Origin: Pelomonas sp. Root1237
Lineage (GTDB): Bacteria; Pseudomonadota; Gammaproteobacteria; Burkholderiales; Burkholderiaceae_C
DNA length: 64,000 nucleotides
Direction: 5' to 3'
Assembly (NCBI RefSeq): GCF_001425055.1
Contig: NZ_LMDK01000016.1
Coordinates: 533,803-597,802, forward strand
A model generated the notes under the pieces. It was not told the origin of the DNA. It did not search any database and saw only the letters and a list, made by a program, of their open reading frames with translations. A program made the translations under genes and the position numbers. Below, in pieces: positions 34,244 through 42,079 of the stretch (positions within the stretch are counted from its first letter, which is position 1; each line of letters begins with the position of its first letter).

Positions 34244-35690
34244 GAGCGCACCGCCATCACTCTCCCCGCTGGATGCGCTGCGCCTCGAAACCGCGTCGGC
34301 CCAACCGTTGCAGGAGCAGGTCTACCAGCGCATCCGTGAGGCCATCGCCGACGGCCGGCTGGCGCCGGGCGCGCGCCTGCCGTCCACGCGCAGCCTGGCC
34401 GCCCAGCTCAATGTCGCACGCGGCACCGTAGACGCGGCTTATGGGCGGCTGGCCGGTGAGGGTTGCATCCTGGGGCGCGGCGCTGCCGGCACCGTGGTGG
34501 CGCCCGACCTGAAGCCGGGCAGCCTGATGCAGGGCGCGACGCCTGCCATCGCGCGGGCAGCGGCCTTCACCTTGCCCGACGACTACCTCTGGCCCTTTCG
34601 CGGCGGCCTGCCGGCGCTGGACCTGTTCCCACGCACGCTCTGGGCCAGCCTGACGGCCGGCGCGGCACGGCGTCTGGACGCGCAGCGCTTCTGCTACCCC
34701 GACCCGCGCGGCCTGCCGGAACTGCGCGCCGCCATCGCGGCCTACCTGCTGGTGTCGCGCGGCATTGCGTGCGACCCCACTCAGGTCTTCGTCACGGCCG
34801 GCTACCAGGCCGCGCAGCAACTGGTCGTCGGCCTGGTGGCGCCGCCTGGCACGGAAGTCTGGTTCGAAGATCCCGGCTACCGCTTCGCCCGGCGCGCGCT
34901 GGAAGCGGCGCAACTGCAGTTGACCTTCATCCCGGTCGATGCGGCCGGCCTGGACGTGGCCTATGCCCGGCAATACCACCCGGCCGCCCGGCTCGCCGTC
35001 GTCACGCCTGGCCACCAGAGCCCGCTGGGCGTGGCGCTGTCACTCCAACGCCGCCAGGCGCTGCTCGACTGGGCCCAGGCCGCCGACGCCTGGGTGCTGG
35101 AAGATGACTACGACAGCGAATTCCACTACGTCGGCCGCAAACCGGCAGCACTGAAAAGCGTCGACCGGCGCGACCGGGTGTTCTATGCCGGCAGCTTCAG
35201 CAAGACGCTGTTCCCCGGGCTGAGGCTGGGATATCTCGTCGCACCCGCGGCCTGGGTCGAGGCCACGGCCGCCGCCTGCGAACTGTCCCACCGCGGCCAT
35301 GCCCAACAGGAACAGGCCGCCCTGGCCGCCTTCATGGCCGGTGGCCACTACGCCCGGCACCTGCGCCGCATGCGGCTTCGCTATGCCGAACGCAGCGTGG
35401 CGCTGACCCGCGCCCTGCAAGCTGAATTCGGTAACGGCATCGCGCTGGCGGCTCCCGAGGGCGGCCTCACGCTGCTGGCCCGCTTCCCCGGACACGAGCC
35501 GGACACCGGCCTGGTCCGGCGCGCCCGCGCTCAGGGCCTGGCGCCGTCCGCGCTGTCTGCCCATGCCGTCCAGCACGAGGCCGGCCAGGGCCTGTTGATC
35601 GGCTTCACCAATGTCAGGACCGAACAGGCGGGCGAGGTGGCAGGCCGATTGCGGCAGGCGCTGCGGTCCGGGCCATCTTCTGGCCCATGA
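34242..35690 (+). CDS. MocR/PdxR-family regulator (GntR domain fused to aminotransferase fold)
   Basis: A 482-residue regulator. Residues about 20-85 form a GntR winged helix (LQEQVYQRIREAIADGRL; LPSTRSLAAQLNVARGTV). The rest is a fold-type I aminotransferase domain with the PLP Lys in GSFSKTLFPG (about residue 315) and EDDYDSEF. Such proteins sense PLP-linked metabolites and usually control a neighbouring gene. The ATG at 34242 is preferred over one at 34197. It is divergent from the membrane protein and overlaps the next gene by ATGA. Confidence 0.88.
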   Translation: MSAPPSLSPLDALRLETASAQPLQEQVYQRIREAIADGRLAPGARLPSTRSLAAQLNVARGTVDAAYGRLAGEGCILGRGAAGTVVAPDLKPGSLMQGATPAIARAAAFTLPDDYLWPFRGGLPALDLFPRTLWASLTAGAARRLDAQRFCYPDPRGLPELRAAIAAYLLVSRGIACDPTQVFVTAGYQAAQQLVVGLVAPPGTEVWFEDPGYRFARRALEAAQLQLTFIPVDAAGLDVAYARQYHPAARLAVVTPGHQSPLGVALSLQRRQALLDWAQAADAWVLEDDYDSEFHYVGRKPAALKSVDRRDRVFYAGSFSKTLFPGLRLGYLVAPAAWVEATAAACELSHRGHAQQEQAALAAFMAGGHYARHLRRMRLRYAERSVALTRALQAEFGNGIALAAPEGGLTLLARFPGHEPDTGLVRRARAQGLAPSALSAHAVQHEAGQGLLIGFTNVRTEQAGEVAGRLRQALRSGPSSGP

Positions 35691-36001
35691 TTCAACCCAT
35701 GGGCCAGACACGGATCATCCAAATCCACCCCGACGCGCCGCCCAAGCCCGCGTTCGGCCAGGCTTGCAACGGCTGCGGCGTCTGCTGCCTGGCCGAGCCC
35801 TGCCCGCTGGGCGTCGTGCTGAGCCGGCGCCTCAAAGGTGCATGCGTCGCACTGCGCTGGGACGGCGCACGCTATGTGTGCGGCGCACTAGCGGCGCAAC
35901 CGAGCGGCTTCATCGGGAAGTTGGGCGGCTGGCTGGTGAAGCGCTGGATCGCCGCGGGTGCCGGTTGCGATTGCTCACTAGAACCCGAGGGAAAACCGTA
36001 G
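35687..36001 (+). CDS. Cys-rich YkgJ-like protein of unknown function
   Basis: A 104-residue protein with a Cys cluster CNGCGVCC followed by CPLG, then single Cys residues at GACVAL, YVCGAL and CDCSLE. This arrangement is typical of small metal- or Fe-S-binding YkgJ/UPF0153-type proteins. It overlaps the MocR stop codon by four bases, so the two are translated together. No function is known. Confidence 0.65.
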   Translation: MIQPMGQTRIIQIHPDAPPKPAFGQACNGCGVCCLAEPCPLGVVLSRRLKGACVALRWDGARYVCGALAAQPSGFIGKLGGWLVKRWIAAGAGCDCSLEPEGKP

Positions 36002-36069
36002 CCGGCACCCCCGGGGTCGCGGCTAGTATTTTTGGCTTCTGCCGTCCTGCCATTCTCAAGGAAAGCCGC

Positions 36070-37638
36070 ATGAAATCTCTGCTCCGACTCCTGCCCCTGC
36101 TGGCCGCACTGACGCTGGGAGTGGCCACTGCCGCCCCACTGCGCTGGGCCGCACAAAACGACATCCTGACGCTGGACCCGCACTCGCAGGACCACAACAC
36201 CTCCAACGCCATCGGCACGCACATCTACGAGGGGCTGACGCGGTTGGGCAAGGAGTACCGCCCCGAGCCGTCGCTGGCGACCAAGTGGACCTACCTCTCC
36301 CAGACCCAGGTGCGCTTCGACCTGCGCAAGGGCGTCAAGTTCCATGACGGCTCGCCCTTCACGGCCGACGACGTCGTCTTCAGCTTCGGCCGCATCACCC
36401 AGCCCCAGGGCACCAAGCAGACCTATGTCTCGGGCATCAAGGAGGTCAAGAAGATCGACGACCACACCGTCGACTTCATCCTCGAGGCGCCGACGCCGAT
36501 GCTGCTGCAGAACATCATCAGCTTCCCCATCATGAGCAAGGTCTGGTCGACCAAGAACAACACGACCAACACCCAGGACTACAAGGCCAAGGAAGAGAAC
36601 TTCGCGAGCCGCAATGCCAATGGCACCGGGCCCTACAAGCTGGTGAGCTGGCAGCCCGACCAGGCCGTCAAGATGGTGGCCAACAAGGACTGGTGGGACA
36701 AGAACCCGGGCAATGTCACCGAGCTGAGCTATCTGCCGATCAAGTCTCCGCCGACGCGCGTGGCGGCCCTGCTGTCGGGCGACGTCGACATCGTCACCGA
36801 CCTGCCGCCGCAGGACTTCTTCAAGCTCAAGGAAGAAGGCAAGGTCAGGCTGCTGGAAGGCTCGGAGATCCGCACCGTCTTCTTTGTCATGGACGAGGGC
36901 AGCGAGGAGTTGCGCGAGTCCAATGTGAAGGGCAAGAACCCCTTCAAGGACAGAAAAGTGCGCGAGGCCATGAACCTGGCCCTGGACCGCGAGGCCATCA
37001 AGCGCAGCATCATGCGTGGCCTGTCGGTACCGGCGGCGCTGATGATTGCGCCGGGTGTCAACGGCTATGACGCAGCACTCGATGCACCGCTCAAGCCCGA
37101 CCTCGACAAGGCCCGCAAGCTGCTCGCCGAGGCCGGCTACCCGCAGGGCTTCGAGGTGCCGCTGCACTGCCCCAACAACCGTTACGTCAACGACGAGCAG
37201 GTCTGCCAGGCGGCGGTGTCGATGTGGGCCAAGATCGGCGTCAAGGTGCGCCTCATCGCCCAGCCCTTCTCCACCCACAGCCAGACCTTCCAGCGCGGCG
37301 AGTCGCCGTTCTACATGCTGGGCTGGGGCGTCTCCACGTATGACGCCCTCTACGGCATGCAGGCCTGGGGCCACACGCGCACCAACGGCGCGGACGGCAA
37401 CTTCAACTTCGGCAAGGTCAGCGACGCGACGCTCGATGGCCTGATCCAGAAGATCAAGTTCGAGCCCGACGTGCCCAAGCGCAACGCCCTCATCAAGGAA
37501 GCCCTGCTGCGCATCCGCGACGAATACCTCTTCGTGCCCATCCACCACCAGATCCGGCCCTGGGCGATGAAGCCGAGCGTCGAGACCATCCACCGCTCGA
37601 ACGACTATTTCGAGGCTCGCTACACCACCATCAAGTGA
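36070..37638 (+). CDS. Family-5 ABC solute-binding protein, tandem copy 1
   Basis: A 522-residue secreted solute-binding protein of the DppA/OppA/NikA family. Signal peptide (MKSLLRLLPLLAALTLGVATA), then PLRWAAQNDILTLDPHSQ, FHDGSPFTADDVVFSFGRI and a C-terminus with HHQIRPWAMK. Proteins of this family deliver peptides, opines or metal chelates to a permease. AAGGAAAG precedes the ATG at 36070; the frame is open far upstream but overlaps other genes. It is the first of three paralogues linked by overlapping stops and starts. Confidence 0.9.
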   Translation: MKSLLRLLPLLAALTLGVATAAPLRWAAQNDILTLDPHSQDHNTSNAIGTHIYEGLTRLGKEYRPEPSLATKWTYLSQTQVRFDLRKGVKFHDGSPFTADDVVFSFGRITQPQGTKQTYVSGIKEVKKIDDHTVDFILEAPTPMLLQNIISFPIMSKVWSTKNNTTNTQDYKAKEENFASRNANGTGPYKLVSWQPDQAVKMVANKDWWDKNPGNVTELSYLPIKSPPTRVAALLSGDVDIVTDLPPQDFFKLKEEGKVRLLEGSEIRTVFFVMDEGSEELRESNVKGKNPFKDRKVREAMNLALDREAIKRSIMRGLSVPAALMIAPGVNGYDAALDAPLKPDLDKARKLLAEAGYPQGFEVPLHCPNNRYVNDEQVCQAAVSMWAKIGVKVRLIAQPFSTHSQTFQRGESPFYMLGWGVSTYDALYGMQAWGHTRTNGADGNFNFGKVSDATLDGLIQKIKFEPDVPKRNALIKEALLRIRDEYLFVPIHHQIRPWAMKPSVETIHRSNDYFEARYTTIK

Positions 37639-39209
37639 GGGCGCGACATGGCGTTCTCACGGCCCTGGCCTGCGGGCTGTTTGCCGCCCTGTCCGCCAGC
37701 GCGGCCCCGCTGCGCTGGGCCGCGCAGAACGACATCCTGACGCTGGATCCGCATTCGCAGAACCACACCACCTCGCTGACCATTGCCGCCCAGGTCTACG
37801 AGGGCCTGACGCGGCGGGGCGAGAACTACCAGCCCGAGCCCGCGCTGGCGACGCGCTGGAGCTATGTGTCGCCCACCCAGGTGCGCTTCGAGCTGCGCCG
37901 CGGCGTGAAGTTCCACGATGGCAGCCCCTTCACAGCGGATGACGTCGTCTTCAGCTTCGCCCGCATCCGCGAGCCGCAGGGCGCGATGCAGGCCTATGTG
38001 TCGGGCATCCGCGAGATCCGCAAGCTGGGCGACTACACGGTCGACCTGATGCTGGAGGCACCGGCACCGCTGCTGCTGCAGAACCTCGTCAACTTCGCCA
38101 TCCTGAGCCGCGCCTGGGCGGTGCGCAACCACGCCAGCCATGTCGAGGACTTCAAGGCCAAGGAGGAGAACTACGCCTCGCGCAACGCCAACGGCACCGG
38201 CCCCTACCGACTCGTCAGCTGGCAGCCCGACCAGGCCGTGCAGATGGTCATCAACAAGGACTGGTGGGACAGCAACAAGGGCAACATCACCGAACTGACC
38301 TATCTGCCGATCAAGTCGGCGCCCACGCGCGTGGCGGCACTGCTGTCGGGCGATGTCGACCTCGTCACCGACGTGCCGCCGCAGGACTACCAGCGGCTCA
38401 AGACAGACAAGCGCCTCAAGCTGATGGAGGGCGCCGAGGTGCGCACCGTCTTCTTCGCCATGGACCAAAGCAGCGAGGAACTGCGCGATTCCAGCGTCAA
38501 GGGCCGCAACCCCTTCAAGGACAAGCGCGTGCGCGAGGCGCTGAACCTTGCTCTGGACCGCGAGGCCATCAAGCGCAGCATCATGCGCGGCCTGTCGGTG
38601 CCCGCAGCGCTGATGGTGCCGCCTGGCGTCACCGGCTACGACGCAGCGCTGGATACGCCGCTGAAGCTCGACGCCGACAAGGCCCGCAAGCTGCTGGCCG
38701 AGGCTGGCTACCCGCAGGGTTTCGAGTTGCCGCTGCGCTGCCCCAACAACCGCTACGTCAACGACGAGCAGATCTGCCAGGCCGCGGTGGCGATGTGGGC
38801 CCGCATCGGCGTGCGGGTGCGGCTCAACGCCCAGCCGATGAGCCTGCACATCCAGGCGCTGGAACGCTATGAGTCGCCGTTCTACCTGATCGGCATTTCC
38901 ATGCCGACCTACGACGCCCATCAGGGCCTGCAGGCCTGGGGCCACAGCCGCGATGCGCGCGGCAACGGCGGCCAGAACTTCAACCGCCTCGCCGACGCGG
39001 CGCTGGACACGTTCGTCGAGCGCATCCAGTTCGAGCCCGACGCGAGCGCCCGCAACGCGCTGATCCGCGAGGCCTTGCTGCGTGTGCGCGACGAGTTCCT
39101 CTTCATTCCGGTGCATCATCAGATCCGGCCCTGGGCCATGAAACCCGGCGTCAACACCCTGCACCGCTCGAACGACACCTTCGAGGCCCGCTTCACCACC
39201 CTTCCATGA
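37635..39209 (+). CDS. Family-5 ABC solute-binding protein, tandem copy 2
   Basis: A 524-residue close paralogue of copy 1, sharing its blocks in order (PLRWAAQNDILTLDPHSQ, KFHDGSPFTADDVVFSF, NANGTGPYRLVSWQPDQ, HHQIRPWAMK). The start is a GTG whose TGA overlaps the previous stop, so it is translationally coupled. The signal peptide is ALACGLFAALSASA. The near-identical core with local differences (for example LRRGVKF against LRKGVKF) suggests duplication with later divergence of ligand preference. Confidence 0.9.
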   Translation: MRARHGVLTALACGLFAALSASAAPLRWAAQNDILTLDPHSQNHTTSLTIAAQVYEGLTRRGENYQPEPALATRWSYVSPTQVRFELRRGVKFHDGSPFTADDVVFSFARIREPQGAMQAYVSGIREIRKLGDYTVDLMLEAPAPLLLQNLVNFAILSRAWAVRNHASHVEDFKAKEENYASRNANGTGPYRLVSWQPDQAVQMVINKDWWDSNKGNITELTYLPIKSAPTRVAALLSGDVDLVTDVPPQDYQRLKTDKRLKLMEGAEVRTVFFAMDQSSEELRDSSVKGRNPFKDKRVREALNLALDREAIKRSIMRGLSVPAALMVPPGVTGYDAALDTPLKLDADKARKLLAEAGYPQGFELPLRCPNNRYVNDEQICQAAVAMWARIGVRVRLNAQPMSLHIQALERYESPFYLIGISMPTYDAHQGLQAWGHSRDARGNGGQNFNRLADAALDTFVERIQFEPDASARNALIREALLRVRDEFLFIPVHHQIRPWAMKPGVNTLHRSNDTFEARFTTLP

Positions 39210-40780
39210 AGCTCATGAAAATCTCCACCCTTTGGGCCGCCGCCTGGCTGGCCACCGCGCTGACCGCCACGGCCGACCCACTGCGCTGGGCGGCCCAGAA
39301 CGACATCCAGACGCTGGATCCGCATTCGCAGAACCACTCGGCCACGTCCACCATCACCGGCTACGCCTATGAAGGCCTGACCCGCTACACGGAGAAGTTC
39401 GACGTCGAGCCGGCACTGGCCGCTAAGTGGACCTTTGTGACGCCCACGCAGGTGCGCTTCGACCTGCGCCGCGGCGTCAAGTTCCATGACGGCACGCCCT
39501 TCACGGCGGATGATGTCGTCTTCAGCCTGCAGCGCATCAAGCACCCGGCCAGCAACATGATCATCTATGCCTCCGGCATCAAGGAGGTGAAGAAGATCGA
39601 CGACCACACGGTGGACTTCATGCTCGAAGGCCCCAACCCCGTGCTGACGCGCAACCTGACCTATGTGCGCATCGTCAGCAAGGCCTGGGCGACCAAGAAC
39701 CGCTCCGAGAACCCGCAGGACTTCAAGGCCAAGGAGGACACCTATGCCTCCCGCAACGCGATGGGCACGGGGCCGTTCAAGATCACGGCCTGGCAGCCGG
39801 ACCAGCGCATCAGCATGGTGGCCAACAAGGACTGGTGGGACAAGCCCAAGGGCAATATCTCAGAGCTGACCTATCTGCCCATCAAGTCCGACGCAACCCG
39901 CGTGGCCGCCCTGCTGTCTGGCGACCTCGATCTGCTGACCGACCTGCCACCCCAGGACGTCGCCAAGCTCAAGGCCGACCCGCGGCTCAAGGTCATCGAC
40001 GGGCCCGAGAACCGCACCATCTTCTTCGCGCTGGACCTGGGCAGCGAAGAGATCAAGGGCAGCAACGTGAAGGGCAAGAACCCCTTCAAGGACAAGCGCG
40101 TGCGCGAGGCGATGTCACTGGCCATCGACCGCGAGGCCATCAAGCGCAGCCTGATGCGCGGCCTGTCGGTGCCGGCGGCCATCATGGTGGCGCCCGTCGC
40201 CTACGGCCACTCGGCCGAGCTGGACACGGTGCAAAAGCCCGACGTGGCGCGCGCCAAGCAGTTGATGACGGAGGCCGGCTATGCCGAAGGCTTCGAGGTG
40301 CCGCTTGCCTGCCCCAACGACCGCTACGTCAATGACGAGGAGATCTGCCAGGCGGTGGTGTCGATGTGGACGCGCATCGGCGTGAAGGCCAAGCTGTCGA
40401 CGCAGCCGATGACCCAGCATTCGGCCGCCATGCAACGCTACGAGTTGCCGCTGTACATGTACGGCTGGGGCGTGACGACGTTCGATGCGCAGTACACGCT
40501 GCAGGACATCGTCCACACCAAGACCGGCGGCGCCGACGGCAAGGGCAATTTCTCCAAGGTCAGTGACGCCAAGATCGACGCACTGGTGCAGCAGATGAAG
40601 GTCGAGACCGACGTGCCCAAGCGCCTGGCGCTGATGCAAGAAGCCTTGAAGCGCACGCGCGACGAGTTCCTCTTCATCCCCATCCACCACCAGGTGCGCC
40701 CCTGGGCCATGAAGGCCGGTCTGACCATCCCGCACTCGGCCAACGATGCCCCGCAAGCCAAATGGGCCACAGTGAAGTGA
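39206..40780 (+). CDS. Family-5 ABC solute-binding protein, tandem copy 3
   Basis: A 524-residue paralogue and the most divergent of the three by eye (PLRWAAQNDIQTLDPHSQ at the start, NAMGTGPFKITAWQPDQ, and HHQVRPWAMK at the end). It begins with MKLMKIS overlapping the previous stop in ATGA. No permease or ATPase follows: the next item is repeat R4 and then a TRIC-like channel gene, so the transporter partner must be elsewhere if it exists. Confidence 0.9.
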   Translation: MKLMKISTLWAAAWLATALTATADPLRWAAQNDIQTLDPHSQNHSATSTITGYAYEGLTRYTEKFDVEPALAAKWTFVTPTQVRFDLRRGVKFHDGTPFTADDVVFSLQRIKHPASNMIIYASGIKEVKKIDDHTVDFMLEGPNPVLTRNLTYVRIVSKAWATKNRSENPQDFKAKEDTYASRNAMGTGPFKITAWQPDQRISMVANKDWWDKPKGNISELTYLPIKSDATRVAALLSGDLDLLTDLPPQDVAKLKADPRLKVIDGPENRTIFFALDLGSEEIKGSNVKGKNPFKDKRVREAMSLAIDREAIKRSLMRGLSVPAAIMVAPVAYGHSAELDTVQKPDVARAKQLMTEAGYAEGFEVPLACPNDRYVNDEEICQAVVSMWTRIGVKAKLSTQPMTQHSAAMQRYELPLYMYGWGVTTFDAQYTLQDIVHTKTGGADGKGNFSKVSDAKIDALVQQMKVETDVPKRLALMQEALKRTRDEFLFIPIHHQVRPWAMKAGLTIPHSANDAPQAKWATVK

Positions 40781-40810
40781 AGCCCCTCGTCCAAGGAATA
40801 CCTTGGCCGG

Positions 40811-40900
40811 TCCCCCGAGGGGACGGCGATGCTTGCCGGTTCGACCGGCAAGCACATCGCCTGGGCGGGCCGGCTAGGGAGCGGCCCGGCGCTCGGCCCG
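40811..40900. repeat. Intergenic structured repeat, copy R4 (inverted)
   Basis: About 90 bp between the solute-binding gene and the TRIC gene match the first part of R2 in reverse orientation. The outer stem is identical (GGCGATG at 40825-40831, CATCGCC at 40855-40861), but the inner stem (CTTGCCGGT/ACCGGCAAG) differs from R2's CGCGGC/GCCGCG and still pairs. The CGGGCCGAGCGCCGGGCCGC-type flank is shared (on the opposite strand). Confidence 0.7.
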
Positions 40901-40930
40901 CAAGCAACCCCGGTGGAAGATGACGCTGGG

Positions 40931-41584
40931 GTGATCAAGCCGCCCATCATCAACTTCTCGACGATCCAGTCCGTCGTCGAGATCACGGCCACCCTGGCCT
41001 TCGCGTTGTCCGGCCTGCTGGCCGGCGCGCGCAAGCATCTCGACGTCGTTGGCCTGTGCATAGTCGCGGGCCTGTCGGCCTTTGGCGGCGGCACGCTGCG
41101 CGATGTGCTGCTGGACCGCCGGCCCTTCTTCTGGGTCGAGCATGCGGACTGGCTGTGGGCGCTGATGGCACTGTCCTTCGCCGCCATGCTCTTCCTGCGC
41201 CGGCGCCACCTGGCGCTGACGGAGAAGGCCATCCAGTGGCCCGATGCACTGGGGCTGGGCCTGTTCACGGCCAACGGCACGCTGGTGGCGCTGGACGCAG
41301 GCATGCCGGCCATCGTGGCCGTGCTGATGGGCGTCATCACCGCCGTCTTCGGCGGCGTGCTGCGCGACATCGTCTGCAACGAGATCCCCGCCGCGTTCCA
41401 CGACCACCGGCCCTATGCGCTGTGCAGCTTTGTCGGCGGCTGGGTGCTCGTCGCGGCCGTGCGGCTGGACGCGCCGCAGTGGGTCGTCATCAGCGCAGCG
41501 GCCGCGACAGCGGTGCTGCTGCGCGGCCTGGCCCTGTGGACGGGCTGGACGCTGCCGGCCTGGCGCATCAACGCGAAGCGCTGA
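40931..41584 (+). CDS. TRIC-type cation channel family (YadS/UPF0126) membrane protein
   Basis: A 217-residue multipass protein with two repeats, each of about three helices. Each repeat has the family signature: GGGTLRDVLLDRRPFFW (about 54-70) and GGVLRDIVCNEIPAAF (about 136-151). Bacterial homologues are trimeric channels for monovalent cations. The GTG at 40931 (VIKPPIINFS) is chosen from family length; the upstream open frame is repeat R4. Nothing nearby indicates its physiological role. Confidence 0.9.
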   Translation: MIKPPIINFSTIQSVVEITATLAFALSGLLAGARKHLDVVGLCIVAGLSAFGGGTLRDVLLDRRPFFWVEHADWLWALMALSFAAMLFLRRRHLALTEKAIQWPDALGLGLFTANGTLVALDAGMPAIVAVLMGVITAVFGGVLRDIVCNEIPAAFHDHRPYALCSFVGGWVLVAAVRLDAPQWVVISAAAATAVLLRGLALWTGWTLPAWRINAKR

Positions 41585-41603
41585 TAACGACGAGCACTTC
41601 ACG

Positions 41604-41972
41604 ATGAATGCGCACGCCCTTCAACTCGAAGCCTGCCCTCGCTGCAACTTGGCCACTCGCGTCAGTCACAAACTCTTGCTGATCAACCCAGCCGACGACC
41701 ACCCCCACGCGTCGCCATCGATCTGGCGGCACGGTTGCGCCTGCGAGGGCTTTTCCGTCGACGACCTGAAGCCCGAATTTGCCCACCAGGGGCCCTTCAT
41801 CCAAGGCCTGTATTGCGAGACCTGTTCGGTCGGCTACGTTCCCGAGTTCATGGCCGAGCCGGCACCGCCCATGTACAAGGCGGATCCTGAAGGCTGGCGG
41901 CGCGTCTTCCCGGACGGCACGCTGGGTCCACTGCTGAATCGCATCGCCGACGACCCTGAGTCGCAGCGCTGA
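41604..41972 (+). CDS. Small Cys-rich (zinc-ribbon-like) protein of unknown function
   Basis: A 122-residue protein not in a family I recognise. Cys pairs at CPRC (about residue 11), CAC (near 46) and CETC (near 70) could form a zinc-binding site; the last part (EPAPPMYKADPEGWRRVFPDGTLG) looks conserved in style. It starts with ATG 19 bases after the TRIC gene and is probably cotranscribed with it. Confidence 0.6.
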   Translation: MNAHALQLEACPRCNLATRVSHKLLLINPADDHPHASPSIWRHGCACEGFSVDDLKPEFAHQGPFIQGLYCETCSVGYVPEFMAEPAPPMYKADPEGWRRVFPDGTLGPLLNRIADDPESQR

Positions 41973-42013
41973 TGCTTGCGACTTGAAGCCGCTGCTCCAG
42001 CTCCCCAATGCAA

Positions 42014-42069
42014 GGCGGACACCCTGCGCAGTTGCGCGAGGCGTCCGCCGGATCGGGCTTGAAGCCCGA
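42014..42069. terminator. Hairpins in the convergent spacer before the glucanase gene
   Basis: Two inverted repeats fill this spacer: GGCGGAC (42014-42020) with GTCCGCC (42043-42049), and TCGGGCTT (42053-42060) with AAGCCCGA (42062-42069). Neither has a strong T run, so they are candidate bidirectional terminators only. Confidence 0.35.
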
Positions 42070-42079
42070 CTCGACCGGT

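Noticed and set aside
35611-36069. An N-terminal extension of the first solute-binding protein, making 675 residues
   Set aside because: The extension overlaps the MocR and YkgJ-like genes. The real protein starts at an ATG with a signal peptide and ribosome-binding site at 36070.
42014-42069. CRISPR-like or phage-like repeats in the convergent spacer
   Set aside because: Only two simple inverted repeats are present, with no direct-repeat array and no cas genes.
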